From positions 1-14,952 of the forward strand of contig CAIKFN010000160.1 in NCBI GenBank assembly GCA_903826715.1: DNA of 14,952 bases, read 5' to 3'. The translations under genes and the position numbers were made by a program. Shown in pieces: positions 1 to 7,651 of the stretch (positions within the stretch are counted from its first letter, which is position 1; each line of letters begins with the position of its first letter). Below the pieces are notes generated by a model. That model did not search any database and was not told the DNA's origin. It saw nothing but the letters and a program-made list of their open reading frames with translations. This stretch comes from an uncultured Actinomycetes bacterium (GTDB lineage Bacteria; Actinomycetota; Acidimicrobiia; Acidimicrobiales; RAAP-2).

Positions 1-1036
1 TCACGTCGTTCGGCGCGTGCAGATTGGTGATTCCCTTAGAGGAATCAACCATGGCAAGGGCTGGACCACTCGCCAGTTCCTGAGTGAAACTTGCACGAAT
101 CTCAGCACCATTCGACAATGCGTCAAGTCCGGCAAATATTCCTGCGAGACCGTCGTTCGCACGCAGTCCCGCACTGACTAGTTGCTCGCCATACTTCGCA
201 AAAGTTGTGGGAAAGAAGGAAGTCACGACGTGACCAAACATGATTGGATCTGACACCTTCATCATGGTGGCTTTCAGGTGCACCGAAAAGAGAACGTCAA
301 GATTTTTCGCTGTTGCAATCTGGTCACTCAAGAAAGTTCGTAGTGCCGCAACGTCCATTTTGGTGGCGTCGATTACTTCGCTTTCCTTAACTACTAGTGG
401 AGCACGCAAAGTAGTCGCGGATCCCTGAGCGTCGATAAGTTCTATTGTCAAGCTGTCCGCGCTCGCCATAGTGAGTGACTCTTCGTTGGAGTAGAAATCT
501 CCTGTCGACATGTGAGCGACGCGCGTTGTTGATTCAGCTGACCACGCCCCCATGGAGTGAGGGTGACTCTTGGCGTAATTCTTCACTGATAACGGCGCAC
601 GGCGATCCGAGTTCCCTTGACGAAGAACTGGATTCACGGCCGATCCAGAGATCTTTTTGTAGCGAGCAAGAATTTCTTTTTCCTGATCAGTCGACGGCTC
701 GTCTGGGTAGTTGGGAACAGCAAATCCTTGACTCTGTAGTTCTGCGATGGCTTCTTTGAGCTGTGGAACTGAGGCGGAGATGTTGGGCAATTTAATAATG
801 TTCGCTTCAGGACGATTTACTTCCTCACCCAGCTCTGCCAAATCGTCAGCAATTCGCTGAGCTTCGAGGAGAAAATCTGGGAAAGTGGCCAGGATACGAC
901 CCGCCAAGGAAATATCGCGTGTTGTAACACTCACCCCTGCTGTTCGTGCGAAGCCAGCAACAATGGGTAGCAAAGAATATGTCGCCAAGGCAGGTGCTTC
1001 ATCAGTATGGGTGTAAATAATCGTGGACTCACTCAT
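1..1036 (-). CDS. icd: Isocitrate dehydrogenase, NADP-dependent, monomeric type (partial, C-terminal part outside window)
   Basis: This enzyme oxidatively decarboxylates isocitrate to 2-oxoglutarate with NADP in the cytosolic TCA cycle. The reading frame stays open to the left edge, so about 345 residues of a family usually near 740 are present. The translation closely follows the monomeric IDH family: an N-terminal stretch TDEAPALATYSLLPI, then IKLPNISASVPQLK, then SAVNPVLR-GNSDRRAP (about residues 130-148) and SVHLKATMMKVSDPIMFG (251-268). Ser132, Asn135, Arg139, Arg145 and Lys255 fall at the numbers known for substrate-binding and catalytic residues of the Azotobacter enzyme; the metal-binding aspartates lie beyond the edge. 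The ATG at 1036 is supported by a GGAAGG ribosome site seven bases upstream (1044-1049). It is unrelated to the dimeric IDH family. No defect is seen in the visible part. Confidence 0.96.
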   Translation of the reverse strand, partial: MSESTIIYTHTDEAPALATYSLLPIVAGFARTAGVSVTTRDISLAGRILATFPDFLLEAQRIADDLAELGEEVNRPEANIIKLPNISASVPQLKEAIAELQSQGFAVPNYPDEPSTDQEKEILARYKKISGSAVNPVLRQGNSDRRAPLSVKNYAKSHPHSMGAWSAESTTRVAHMSTGDFYSNEESLTMASADSLTIELIDAQGSATTLRAPLVVKESEVIDATKMDVAALRTFLSDQIATAKNLDVLFSVHLKATMMKVSDPIMFGHVVTSFFPTTFAKYGEQLVSAGLRANDGLAGIFAGLDALSNGAEIRASFTQELASGPALAMVDSSKGITNLHAPNDV

Positions 1037-1080
1037 GGCGAAACCTTCCGATGGGGGTAGTTACACGTTACCGGACGCAA

Positions 1081-1109
1081 CAAGACCCCAGGAAATTCCT
1101 GGGGTCTTG
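1081..1109 (-). terminator. Perfect inverted repeat, likely end of the tRNA-fMet transcript
   Basis: A 14-base arm pairs perfectly with its complement around a single central base (in practice a loop of three to five bases), with a GC-rich lower stem. It lies between the tRNA 3' end and the icd start, both on the minus strand, so it is placed to end the tRNA transcript. No T-run follows on either strand. It would therefore be a U-less terminator, or a processing or stabilising hairpin in the icd leader. Confidence 0.55.
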
Positions 1110-1129
1110 ACGTTCATTAGTTACTGCCT

Positions 1130-1206
1130 TGGTGGCGGGGGCAGGATTTGAACCTGCGATCTTCGGGTTATGAGCCCGACGAGATACCGTGCTTCTCCAC
1201 CCCGCG
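1130..1206 (-). tRNA. Initiator tRNA-fMet (anticodon CAT)
   Basis: The 77-nt cloverleaf folds cleanly on the minus strand. It has acceptor arms CGCGGGG / CCCCGCC, a T-arm GCAGG-TTCAAAT-CCTGC, an anticodon loop CTCATAA and an encoded CCA end. Two initiator hallmarks are visible. The first acceptor pair (1:72) is a C:C mismatch, and three consecutive G:C pairs (GGG/CCC) close the anticodon stem. It therefore delivers formylmethionine at start codons and is not an elongator tRNA-Met. A good promoter lies just upstream (1222-1251). Confidence 0.97.
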
Positions 1207-1221
1207 TCGTGGTGAGTTTCT

Positions 1222-1251
1222 ATTCTACAACGAACCAAACAACCAGTCCAA
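1222..1251 (-). promoter_or_regulatory. Sigma-70-type promoter for tRNA-fMet
   Basis: On the minus strand a -35 box TTGGAC (1251 to 1246) and a -10 box TAGAAT (1227 to 1222) are separated by 18 bases. Transcription would begin near 1215, giving a leader of about nine bases before the tRNA 5' end at 1206. The promoter lies in the 48-base gap after the UPF0182 stop, so the tRNA need not depend on read-through. Confidence 0.6.
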
Positions 1252-1254
1252 TTG

Positions 1255-4155
1255 TTATTTGCCGTTCAGCGCATTCTGAGCCAGCGTTAACTGCTGATTC
1301 ATAGCGTTCACGTCACTTTGGTACTGGCCAAGATTGCCTGCTGAAAGTGCGCTTTGAGCAGCCGCGTAATCTGCAGCGGCTTGCTTTAGATACGAAGCAG
1401 CAGTTCCGCCGGTCTTTGTAGATCCTGAACCGCCCGAGCTTGGAGTCGTTGGCGACGTTGTGCCACCAGACACTGTTCCTCCGAGTACTTGCGACAAGGC
1501 GCCACTTAGCGTTGGAGAAATTGCGACATTTTGGTTGAACACAGCAATCATGTACTTCAGTTGTGGCAGTGGGTTCGAAGAGCTTGTTACATACATTGGA
1601 CGTATGTAAAGAATGCTCTTATCAAGCGGCACCATCATTGTGTTTCCAAGCAGCACTGTTGAGCCGTGTTGGTCAAGTGGTGTCGTGATTGAAGAAACTA
1701 TGGAGTTCTGTTGAATTTCAGAGTCAGCTTGGACCGGACCAAGCACCGACGTTCCACGTGGGGTCACGTAGACGTTTAGTTTTCCGTAGTCACTGGCGTC
1801 ACTCGTTGCAATCATGAACGCAGTGAGGCCCTGCACGGTTGAAGAGTTGCCCGATGGAACAAAGGCCAACGTTTCGAGCAGTTGCTGTTTGTTAGCAAAT
1901 GGCAATGAGCCAACTTGGAAGATTGGATTCATTGGTGAAAGTGACGAAGAAACTATGTTTCCGTTCGCGTCAGTTTGCACAGTCTGAGCAAGCGTCTGTC
2001 CAGGAGAGCCAGCACCCGTTGTTGGAGAGATGGCCCACTTGTCTGATGCTGAGTAGAAAGAACTTGGATTTGTGATGTGGTAGTGGCCAAGTGTCGCTGC
2101 CTGCACGCTGAAGAGGTCAGATGGGTAACGCAAGTGATCAGTTATTGCTGTTGGCATCTGGCTAAGGGGCTTGAACATTCCAGGGAATGCAGCACTGTAG
2201 GACTGCAGAATTGGATCCTTCGGATTCATTGCGTAGAACGTCATCTTTCCGGTGTACGAATCAACTACAACCTTCACCGAATTACGTACGTAGTTGAAGC
2301 TACCCGGAAGTCCACCCTCGTTCACATTCAGATTGTTTGCATTTTGGCTGTAGGGGTACTGATCAGTAGTCGTGTAACCGTCAAGGACGTACTGAACAGA
2401 ACCATTGGCAATCACGGCGTACGGCTGTGAATCCAACGTAAGGAATGGTGCAACCTTTTGTGCCATTTGCACGACATCGCGAGTGAACAATACCCGACTC
2501 TTTGGCGTGATCTGATTCGAAATCAAGAAGTTAAAGTCACCAAGGCGTAGGGCGAACGCCAGGCGGCTAAAGATACTTCCGACGGCAACTCCACCCTTTG
2601 CGGCGTAGTGAGTTTCCACCGGTTGACCTGCGTTAGCGCCTGAAGTGACTTGATAGTCAAGTTCAGCTTGCTTGGTATTTGCAACAATCCAACCGGGATC
2701 ATTCAGACCAAAATAAATACCAGCGTTCGTAAGCGTTGGCATTCCATTAGAAGAAACAGGGGGAACATTTGTAACGTCGAAAATTGGATTACCAGTATCT
2801 GCGTTCTGTGCGTTAGCAGCGATTACTGCGGCACCAACACCGTGGGTGTACTGAAGGTGAGTATTAACCCAGCTTGGAGAAGGCAGTGACGCCTGATTTA
2901 ACTGTCGAGCTCCAATAAGTACTGGTGTCAATTTTCCATTAATCATGTAGCGGTCGACAGACAGCGTGGTGAAGTTGTAATACGAGCGGATTGATTGCAG
3001 GCGCGTGACTGAAGTAAGTGCAATCTCACTCGCAGGGTCCCATAGTCGAATGTTGCTCAGCGTGGCAGAAGCGTTCTTTATCTCATTAGTTGAAACTGTT
3101 GGCGAGCCGGCGAAGTTATGGAACTGAACGTTGTTAATAGCAAACGCCGTTCGTGTTGCAGCAATGTTTCTTGAAATGTATGGGGCCTCGAGTGTCTGCT
3201 GGGCAGGGCTTACTTTCAAAGCCTGAAGGATTGTTGGATAGAGCACGCCGATTACGAGTGATACAAAAACCCATAGTCCAACTGCGACTGCTGGAAGTGA
3301 CCAACCTCGTGAGCGAACATTCACTAACAAAATAACTGCACAGGCAAGTGACAAAACAAAGAGAATCGTTTGTGCAGGCATGCGTGCGTGTACGTCTGTG
3401 TAGCCAGCACCTTGAGCGAAACCATTTGTTGAATTAACAAGCTCGTATTTCGCGATCAAGTATCCAGCAGCCTTCAGTAGTGCAATGCCCGCTCCAATCA
3501 CTGACAGGTGTGCTTTTACTTGAGGAGATACACGTGGTGTGACTCGTGTGGCACGAATACCACCGTTGAGATAGTGAAAAACCGTAGTAACCAAAAGGAC
3601 AACGACGAGAGCAACAATCAACCACGTAACAATGAAACTAAGGAAAGGCAACGTCATTACGTAGAAACTGACATCCTTGTGGAATAACGGATCAGTCGTG
3701 CCAAACGATTTTGCGTGTGAAAACAGCAGATACGCATTCCACTGGCTCGTTGCATTGAACCCGGCAACAAGCGCCATGAGCGCTGCAATCCCCGCATAGA
3801 TACGACGAGCATACGGACGCACCACATTTTGAAACCTACGAATGACTTCATCTTCAGGTTCGAAGGACAACACTCGTGCACCAAATTTGTTGGTAAGTAG
3901 CAAGTTGCCCCACATGAGTGCGAAGAATACAAGACCAAAGACAAGAAATAGACCAGTTTTGATGACGAGAAGTTTGGAGAAGACTGAACCAAAACCACCC
4001 TGGGAGAACCACATTTGATCGGTCCAAAAAACCGCCAGACTATGGAGCGATGTAAAACCTATGAGCAGAATTGCAACGGCGAGGCCAATCCAAAATCGAC
4101 GTGAAGCGAAGGAAAGGCGACGAGGACTCGATGGGACATCTGTTGGGCTACGCAC
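1255..4155 (-). CDS. UPF0182 (COG1615) family multi-pass membrane protein
   Basis: A 966-residue integral membrane protein of the UPF0182 family, widespread in actinobacteria and of unknown function; the mycobacterial relative is Rv3193c. After a basic N-terminus (about residues 1-20) roughly seven hydrophobic helices fall within the first 315 residues. A large region that is probably extracytoplasmic follows (about 320-900), with family-like stretches such as NIRLWDPASEI and MIATSDASDYGKL. A Ser/Gly/Thr-rich linker (about 895-920) leads to a short C-terminal helix (YLKQAAADYAAAQSAL), a layout I recall from other members. Length is normal. The start is a GTG; no strong ribosome site is visible. 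It lies 21 bases after the DivIVA-like gene, so it is probably the last gene of the protease / DivIVA-like / UPF0182 operon. No defects are seen. Confidence 0.93.
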   Translation of the reverse strand: MRSPTDVPSSPRRLSFASRRFWIGLAVAILLIGFTSLHSLAVFWTDQMWFSQGGFGSVFSKLLVIKTGLFLVFGLVFFALMWGNLLLTNKFGARVLSFEPEDEVIRRFQNVVRPYARRIYAGIAALMALVAGFNATSQWNAYLLFSHAKSFGTTDPLFHKDVSFYVMTLPFLSFIVTWLIVALVVVLLVTTVFHYLNGGIRATRVTPRVSPQVKAHLSVIGAGIALLKAAGYLIAKYELVNSTNGFAQGAGYTDVHARMPAQTILFVLSLACAVILLVNVRSRGWSLPAVAVGLWVFVSLVIGVLYPTILQALKVSPAQQTLEAPYISRNIAATRTAFAINNVQFHNFAGSPTVSTNEIKNASATLSNIRLWDPASEIALTSVTRLQSIRSYYNFTTLSVDRYMINGKLTPVLIGARQLNQASLPSPSWVNTHLQYTHGVGAAVIAANAQNADTGNPIFDVTNVPPVSSNGMPTLTNAGIYFGLNDPGWIVANTKQAELDYQVTSGANAGQPVETHYAAKGGVAVGSIFSRLAFALRLGDFNFLISNQITPKSRVLFTRDVVQMAQKVAPFLTLDSQPYAVIANGSVQYVLDGYTTTDQYPYSQNANNLNVNEGGLPGSFNYVRNSVKVVVDSYTGKMTFYAMNPKDPILQSYSAAFPGMFKPLSQMPTAITDHLRYPSDLFSVQAATLGHYHITNPSSFYSASDKWAISPTTGAGSPGQTLAQTVQTDANGNIVSSSLSPMNPIFQVGSLPFANKQQLLETLAFVPSGNSSTVQGLTAFMIATSDASDYGKLNVYVTPRGTSVLGPVQADSEIQQNSIVSSITTPLDQHGSTVLLGNTMMVPLDKSILYIRPMYVTSSSNPLPQLKYMIAVFNQNVAISPTLSGALSQVLGGTVSGGTTSPTTPSSGGSGSTKTGGTAASYLKQAAADYAAAQSALSAGNLGQYQSDVNAMNQQLTLAQNALNGK

Positions 4156-4176
4156 GTAGCCAGCCTAGGTCGAAAT

Positions 4177-5853
4177 TCAGACGGGAACTACGGCACAAGC
4201 GCAGCCCGCATGTAGCGGAGGGTGCTTGGAACCTGATGGGAATGTCTTGCCAGCCTGAACTTCACCGGCACGCGAATCACTAGCACATGCGTCACACGAT
4301 GCATCATTTGGCGATACGTAGAAACGAACCTGTCCGCCCTGGGCGGCGCTCACAATGCCTAAATGAAACGCACGTCGTGCAGCGTCAGTGCAGAGGCGCT
4401 CGACTCGTGCACCACGCCATTCTTTGTATGCAGCATTCGCGCGCTCAGCTCCGTCACCAACAGTATCGCCAGTAATTCTCTTTCGAAGCGCGAGAACAAT
4501 TGTGACCGCTAAGTCAGCAGAAAACTCTTTAATCGCGTTCTTGTCGACGGAACCACCTGTTGCACCAGATTCTGTTTTTGCAAACGCAATACCAGCCTTA
4601 GCCGCCTCCACCAGTGATTCCATTGATGCATCGGCGTACCTGGCGCGCTGCTCGTGTTCATCTTCGAGCTCAGTTGTAATCATGCCCTGCACCCCGCGGA
4701 GGCGGTCAAGCATGACGTTCTGATCATCTTGTAATGATCTTTTAACTTTTTTAGTCAGCGCGTCTAGTGAATCATTCAGCGCATCATCACGACGTTGAAA
4801 GAGTTCTCCGGTTGCGGTGGGTGGCTTGGACGAAGTTGTCTTCTTTACAGCAGGTGCCGGAGCCGTAGCTCCTCGCTCTTCGAGTGTGGCTTTGCGAAGA
4901 CGAGCGAATATCTCATTTACAACATCGGTTCCAGACGGGTCATCTTCTAGTAGCGATCCATCATTATTCACTGGTGACTTGGTGGCTTTGCGTGCCCTCT
5001 GCTTTGGAGCAATTGACGTGTCCGGGGCCGGGGCCAGTGTGGCGTCAGGCACTAGTCGAAGTGGAGTACCTGAAAGCAATTCCTCTTCAGTTGGCTCTGG
5101 CGATGGAGCGCGTAGTCGTAGCGCCTCAAGTGCCGCAGACCTCGCCGCTTCGTCGGACGTATTGAGATTTGAAAGCACACCTTCAATTTGTCCGCCAACA
5201 GCCGTCACAAAAGAGATCAGCGAGTCGCGAGCTGCACGGAGTTGATCAATTTGCATGTGCAATGCCTTGCGCTTTACAGCCAAGTCATTCAGTACGGTCT
5301 TGCGAGCTTCGTTTGACTGCTCGAGAATTGCTTTACCCTGCTCACGTGCACGCTCAACGAGTGCGTCACTGTTGAGTTTGCCTGAGTCAATAAGTCGCTC
5401 TGCACCAGCACGAGCATCAGCGTCAAGTTGGCTTGCAGATGCTTCAGCCTCGGTGATGAGCGCTAGTGCACGTTCTTGGGCTTCAATGAGGTGTTGTGCA
5501 CTGCGCTGTTGGCTTTCAGTGAATAATTGCGTACTGCGTTCTTGTGATTCACTCATAACGCGTGCAGCTTCTTCGTGAGCCGCACGAAGAATTGCGGCAC
5601 TCTGTGTTCCTAAAGCGCTTGCGAGTGTTGACTCATCGAATGTTGGGTTTGCGGCACGACGCTGAGCTTCAGAGAGTTGCCCCTGGATTTCTTGGAGCCT
5701 GTTTTCAAGTAGCGACATCTCTCGAGCAACTGCTTCAAGGTGTAGCCGCACCTCATTAGGGTCAACTCCGCCTTTTCGTAGGGTTGTAAAATTGACCCTT
5801 ACGATTTCCGCCGATGATTGACGCGTTGTTGAGAGCTTTCGACGTTCGTCCAT
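4177..5853 (-). CDS. DivIVA-like coiled-coil protein with phage Mu F-like Cys/His C-terminal domain
   Basis: A 558-residue predicted cytoplasmic protein in three parts. Residues about 18-60 resemble a DivIVA N-terminal domain (FTTLRKGGVDPNEVRLHLE, then a leucine-rich coil); in actinobacteria DivIVA proteins mark curved or polar membrane. Residues about 60-230 form a long charged coiled coil including four 11-residue repeats. A Pro/Ala/Lys-rich linker (about 250-350) follows, then a helical region and a C-terminus with Cys520, Cys523, His544, His548, Cys551 and Cys553. The spacing CxxC...HxxxHxGCxC, ending in VVPV, resembles the end of Mu F / SPP1 gp7-type minor head proteins and could bind zinc. 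The start is the ATG at 5853; upstream there is only a short AGGG very close to the codon. It lies 40 bases after the PDZ/Lon gene and 21 before UPF0182. The DivIVA call is fairly secure; the phage-head resemblance is motif-level inference. Confidence 0.75.
   Translation of the reverse strand: MDERRKLSTTRQSSAEIVRVNFTTLRKGGVDPNEVRLHLEAVAREMSLLENRLQEIQGQLSEAQRRAANPTFDESTLASALGTQSAAILRAAHEEAARVMSESQERSTQLFTESQQRSAQHLIEAQERALALITEAEASASQLDADARAGAERLIDSGKLNSDALVERAREQGKAILEQSNEARKTVLNDLAVKRKALHMQIDQLRAARDSLISFVTAVGGQIEGVLSNLNTSDEAARSAALEALRLRAPSPEPTEEELLSGTPLRLVPDATLAPAPDTSIAPKQRARKATKSPVNNDGSLLEDDPSGTDVVNEIFARLRKATLEERGATAPAPAVKKTTSSKPPTATGELFQRRDDALNDSLDALTKKVKRSLQDDQNVMLDRLRGVQGMITTELEDEHEQRARYADASMESLVEAAKAGIAFAKTESGATGGSVDKNAIKEFSADLAVTIVLALRKRITGDTVGDGAERANAAYKEWRGARVERLCTDAARRAFHLGIVSAAQGGQVRFYVSPNDASCDACASDSRAGEVQAGKTFPSGSKHPPLHAGCACAVVPV
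5425..5556 (-). repeat. Four tandem 11-residue coiled-coil repeats within the DivIVA-like protein
   Basis: Residues 100-143 divide into four 11-residue units: MSESQERSTQL, FTESQQRSAQH, LIEAQERALAL and ITEAEASASQL. The consensus is about x-x-E-(S/A)-Q-E-R-(S/A)-x-x-L. Hendecad spacing implies a nearly straight or right-handed coiled-coil segment. The repeat is clear in the protein and the DNA copies have diverged, so it is old and not a recent duplication. Confidence 0.7.
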
Positions 5854-5893
5854 ATCCCTACAAGACTACGGCTTTTTATGGGGAAAGTTGGTC

Positions 5894-7021
5894 TTACTTG
5901 GCTTGAGTCAAGGGAATTGGCAATGCACCACCCAATTTATGTAACGCACCAAGCGCCTGGTCAAGGGTTGAGACGCCAATTATGCGAAGCCCTGGCTCAT
6001 GCACTTTTTGCGCAGTTGCAACCTCACCCTTTGGAACAAGGAAAACACGAGCACCCGAGTTATAAACCGCAACCGTCTTTTGCGCTACCCCACCAACTTC
6101 ACCTACGTCACCATTTGCGCTGATTGTCCCCGTGGCGGCGATGAGTTTGTGATTAGTAAGCGATCCGCGACTGAGTTCGTCAATAAGCATAAGTGTCATT
6201 GATAAGCCTGCAGATGGTCCACCAATGTAATTGGTATTAATTGCAACCTGCGCCGGAAACACGTAAGACGCAGCATCTTCAACTGAAATTCCGATCCATG
6301 CCTTGTTTGCGCCGCTGACACCAGGACATCCAGATTGAACTAGATAACTTGGAGACTTTATAAGTTTCATTAAAACTGACTTTTCGCTGGACCACGTGAT
6401 GACACCAGTATTAGAAATGTGAGATTTTGCAATAGTGATCTCAACCTTTTGACCTGGTGAGTATTTGTGCATTTCGCTAATCAGACTGCACGTTGAAGTG
6501 ACCTTGGCAGTGTTCACTCCAACAATCTGATCAGCAACTTGTACATTTGCACTCCACGCAGGTGATGGGTAGTTGATGCCAGTTATGAGTGCGCCAGTTG
6601 GTGTGCCGGGGACTTTAAATCCGAGTGCACTGAATGCGGCGACCTCAGCTGCTTGTTTTGAGTCACTCATTTCGAGGTATCCCTGAGGAGCAAGCTCACT
6701 CGTTGGTTGACCTGGTGTAACGAGTTCACTTGCCGGAAGGAATTCAATGTGTGACTGAAACTGTGCACCAATCCACTGCCACACTGAGAGTTGTTGCAAA
6801 TACACATCAACTAGTTCAATTTTGTCCGGATGCGGTTGTGTCGCCATTCCGTGAATCTTCACAAGTGGTGCAATTGGTGTTGCCTGCCCAGGGGTTATTG
6901 CATATTGCGAAGTATTTATGTGTTGCAAGATGGCGATCGTAGAAATAACCACAATTGCTGTGATCAAGGGCGCTAAGTGGCGGCGGCGGCGCTTAGAAGA
7001 TGGTGGAATGGGTTCGTGCAA
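5894..7021 (-). CDS. Membrane-anchored PDZ / Lon-type serine protease (YlbL-like)
   Basis: A 375-residue protease with a basic N-terminus, one membrane anchor (about residues 15-33), an extracytoplasmic region, a PDZ domain (about 135-200) and a C-terminal Lon-type peptidase domain. The Ser-Lys dyad is intact: Ser270 in GGPSAGLSMTL and Lys315 in GGVAQKTVA. This is the layout of the COG3480 family, including B. subtilis YlbL (DdcP), which degrades a cell-division inhibitor after DNA damage, and M. tuberculosis Rv3194c, which sits beside a UPF0182 gene as here. The start chosen is TTG at 7021, which includes the basic residues before the anchor; no ribosome site is visible, and a TATCGT -10-like hexamer sits at 7034-7039. 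It is probably the first gene of the minus-strand operon. Its start overlaps the HEAT gene start head to head. Confidence 0.92.
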   Translation of the reverse strand: MHEPIPPSSKRRRRHLAPLITAIVVISTIAILQHINTSQYAITPGQATPIAPLVKIHGMATQPHPDKIELVDVYLQQLSVWQWIGAQFQSHIEFLPASELVTPGQPTSELAPQGYLEMSDSKQAAEVAAFSALGFKVPGTPTGALITGINYPSPAWSANVQVADQIVGVNTAKVTSTCSLISEMHKYSPGQKVEITIAKSHISNTGVITWSSEKSVLMKLIKSPSYLVQSGCPGVSGANKAWIGISVEDAASYVFPAQVAINTNYIGGPSAGLSMTLMLIDELSRGSLTNHKLIAATGTISANGDVGEVGGVAQKTVAVYNSGARVFLVPKGEVATAQKVHEPGLRIIGVSTLDQALGALHKLGGALPIPLTQAK

Positions 7022-7651
7022 AGTAATGAACCCACGATACCGGACTCCTTTGAAGAGTCGCTACTTAGAGCCGGATTCGCTCAAGGTGCTCAGTATCTCG
7101 AAACAATAACAACCGGTCTCACGGCATCTAACGCACGCCAGCGCGTTTTAGCGTTACGCGCAGGTGCGCGACAAAACGTACTTAGTACTGAGAATTGGTC
7201 ACATGCGTTCAGTGACGCTGACGTTGAAGTGCGACGCGAAGCACTCAATCTGTTTGCCCATCAAGAGCTGCACGATACTAATTTACTTGAGCAGATTCTT
7301 GGACTTTTAAGCGACGGTGATGCGTTGGTTGTTGACGGTGCAGTATTTGCACTTGGCGAACATCTCTACATACCTAGCGTTGAGGCACTCTGCGCAATTG
7401 CAAGTTCACACGACGACGCACGATGTCGTGAATCAGCCGTTGCGGCCTTAGGGGCAATTGGAGATGACCGAGCGCGAAGCACCATCTTGGGTGCGCTCGA
7501 AGATAAGCCGCCTGTTCGTCGCCGAGCAATTGTTGCTCTTTCAAATTTTGAAGGTCCCGACATCGATGCTGCACTCGAAAAAGCTAGTGAAGATCGAGAC
7601 TGGCAAGTTCGTGCAGCGGTGAGCCAGTTAGGCCGGGAAGAAAATGATTAA
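6977..7651 (+). CDS. HEAT-repeat protein
   Basis: A 224-residue predicted cytoplasmic protein made of helical HEAT / PBS-lyase-like repeats. Repeat-type helices with alternating Ala, Leu, Val and Arg are seen at about 50-65, 80-95, 105-130, 148-163 (ESAVAALGAIGDD), 178-192 (VRRRAIVALSNFEG) and 208-218 (WQVRAAVSQLGR). Such folds usually act as protein-binding scaffolds; no catalytic motif is seen. Two starts are possible. The GTG at 6977 has AAGGG six bases upstream but overlaps the divergent protease gene by 45 bases. The GTG at 7016 shortens the overlap to six bases and has a weak purine-rich upstream stretch. The 3' end shares a TTAA with the stop codon of the convergent MreB-like gene. The specific partner is unknown. 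Confidence 0.82.
   Translation: MAAAALRRWWNGFVQSNEPTIPDSFEESLLRAGFAQGAQYLETITTGLTASNARQRVLALRAGARQNVLSTENWSHAFSDADVEVRREALNLFAHQELHDTNLLEQILGLLSDGDALVVDGAVFALGEHLYIPSVEALCAIASSHDDARCRESAVAALGAIGDDRARSTILGALEDKPPVRRRAIVALSNFEGPDIDAALEKASEDRDWQVRAAVSQLGREEND

Noticed and set aside
475..759. Open frame on the plus strand opposite icd
   Set aside because: The minus strand encodes a near-continuous match to monomeric isocitrate dehydrogenase; the plus frame has no family-like features.
4817..5245. Long plus-strand frame opposite the DivIVA-like gene
   Set aside because: Low-complexity Ser/Ala-rich translation that mirrors the codon use of the real minus-strand gene; no ribosome site.
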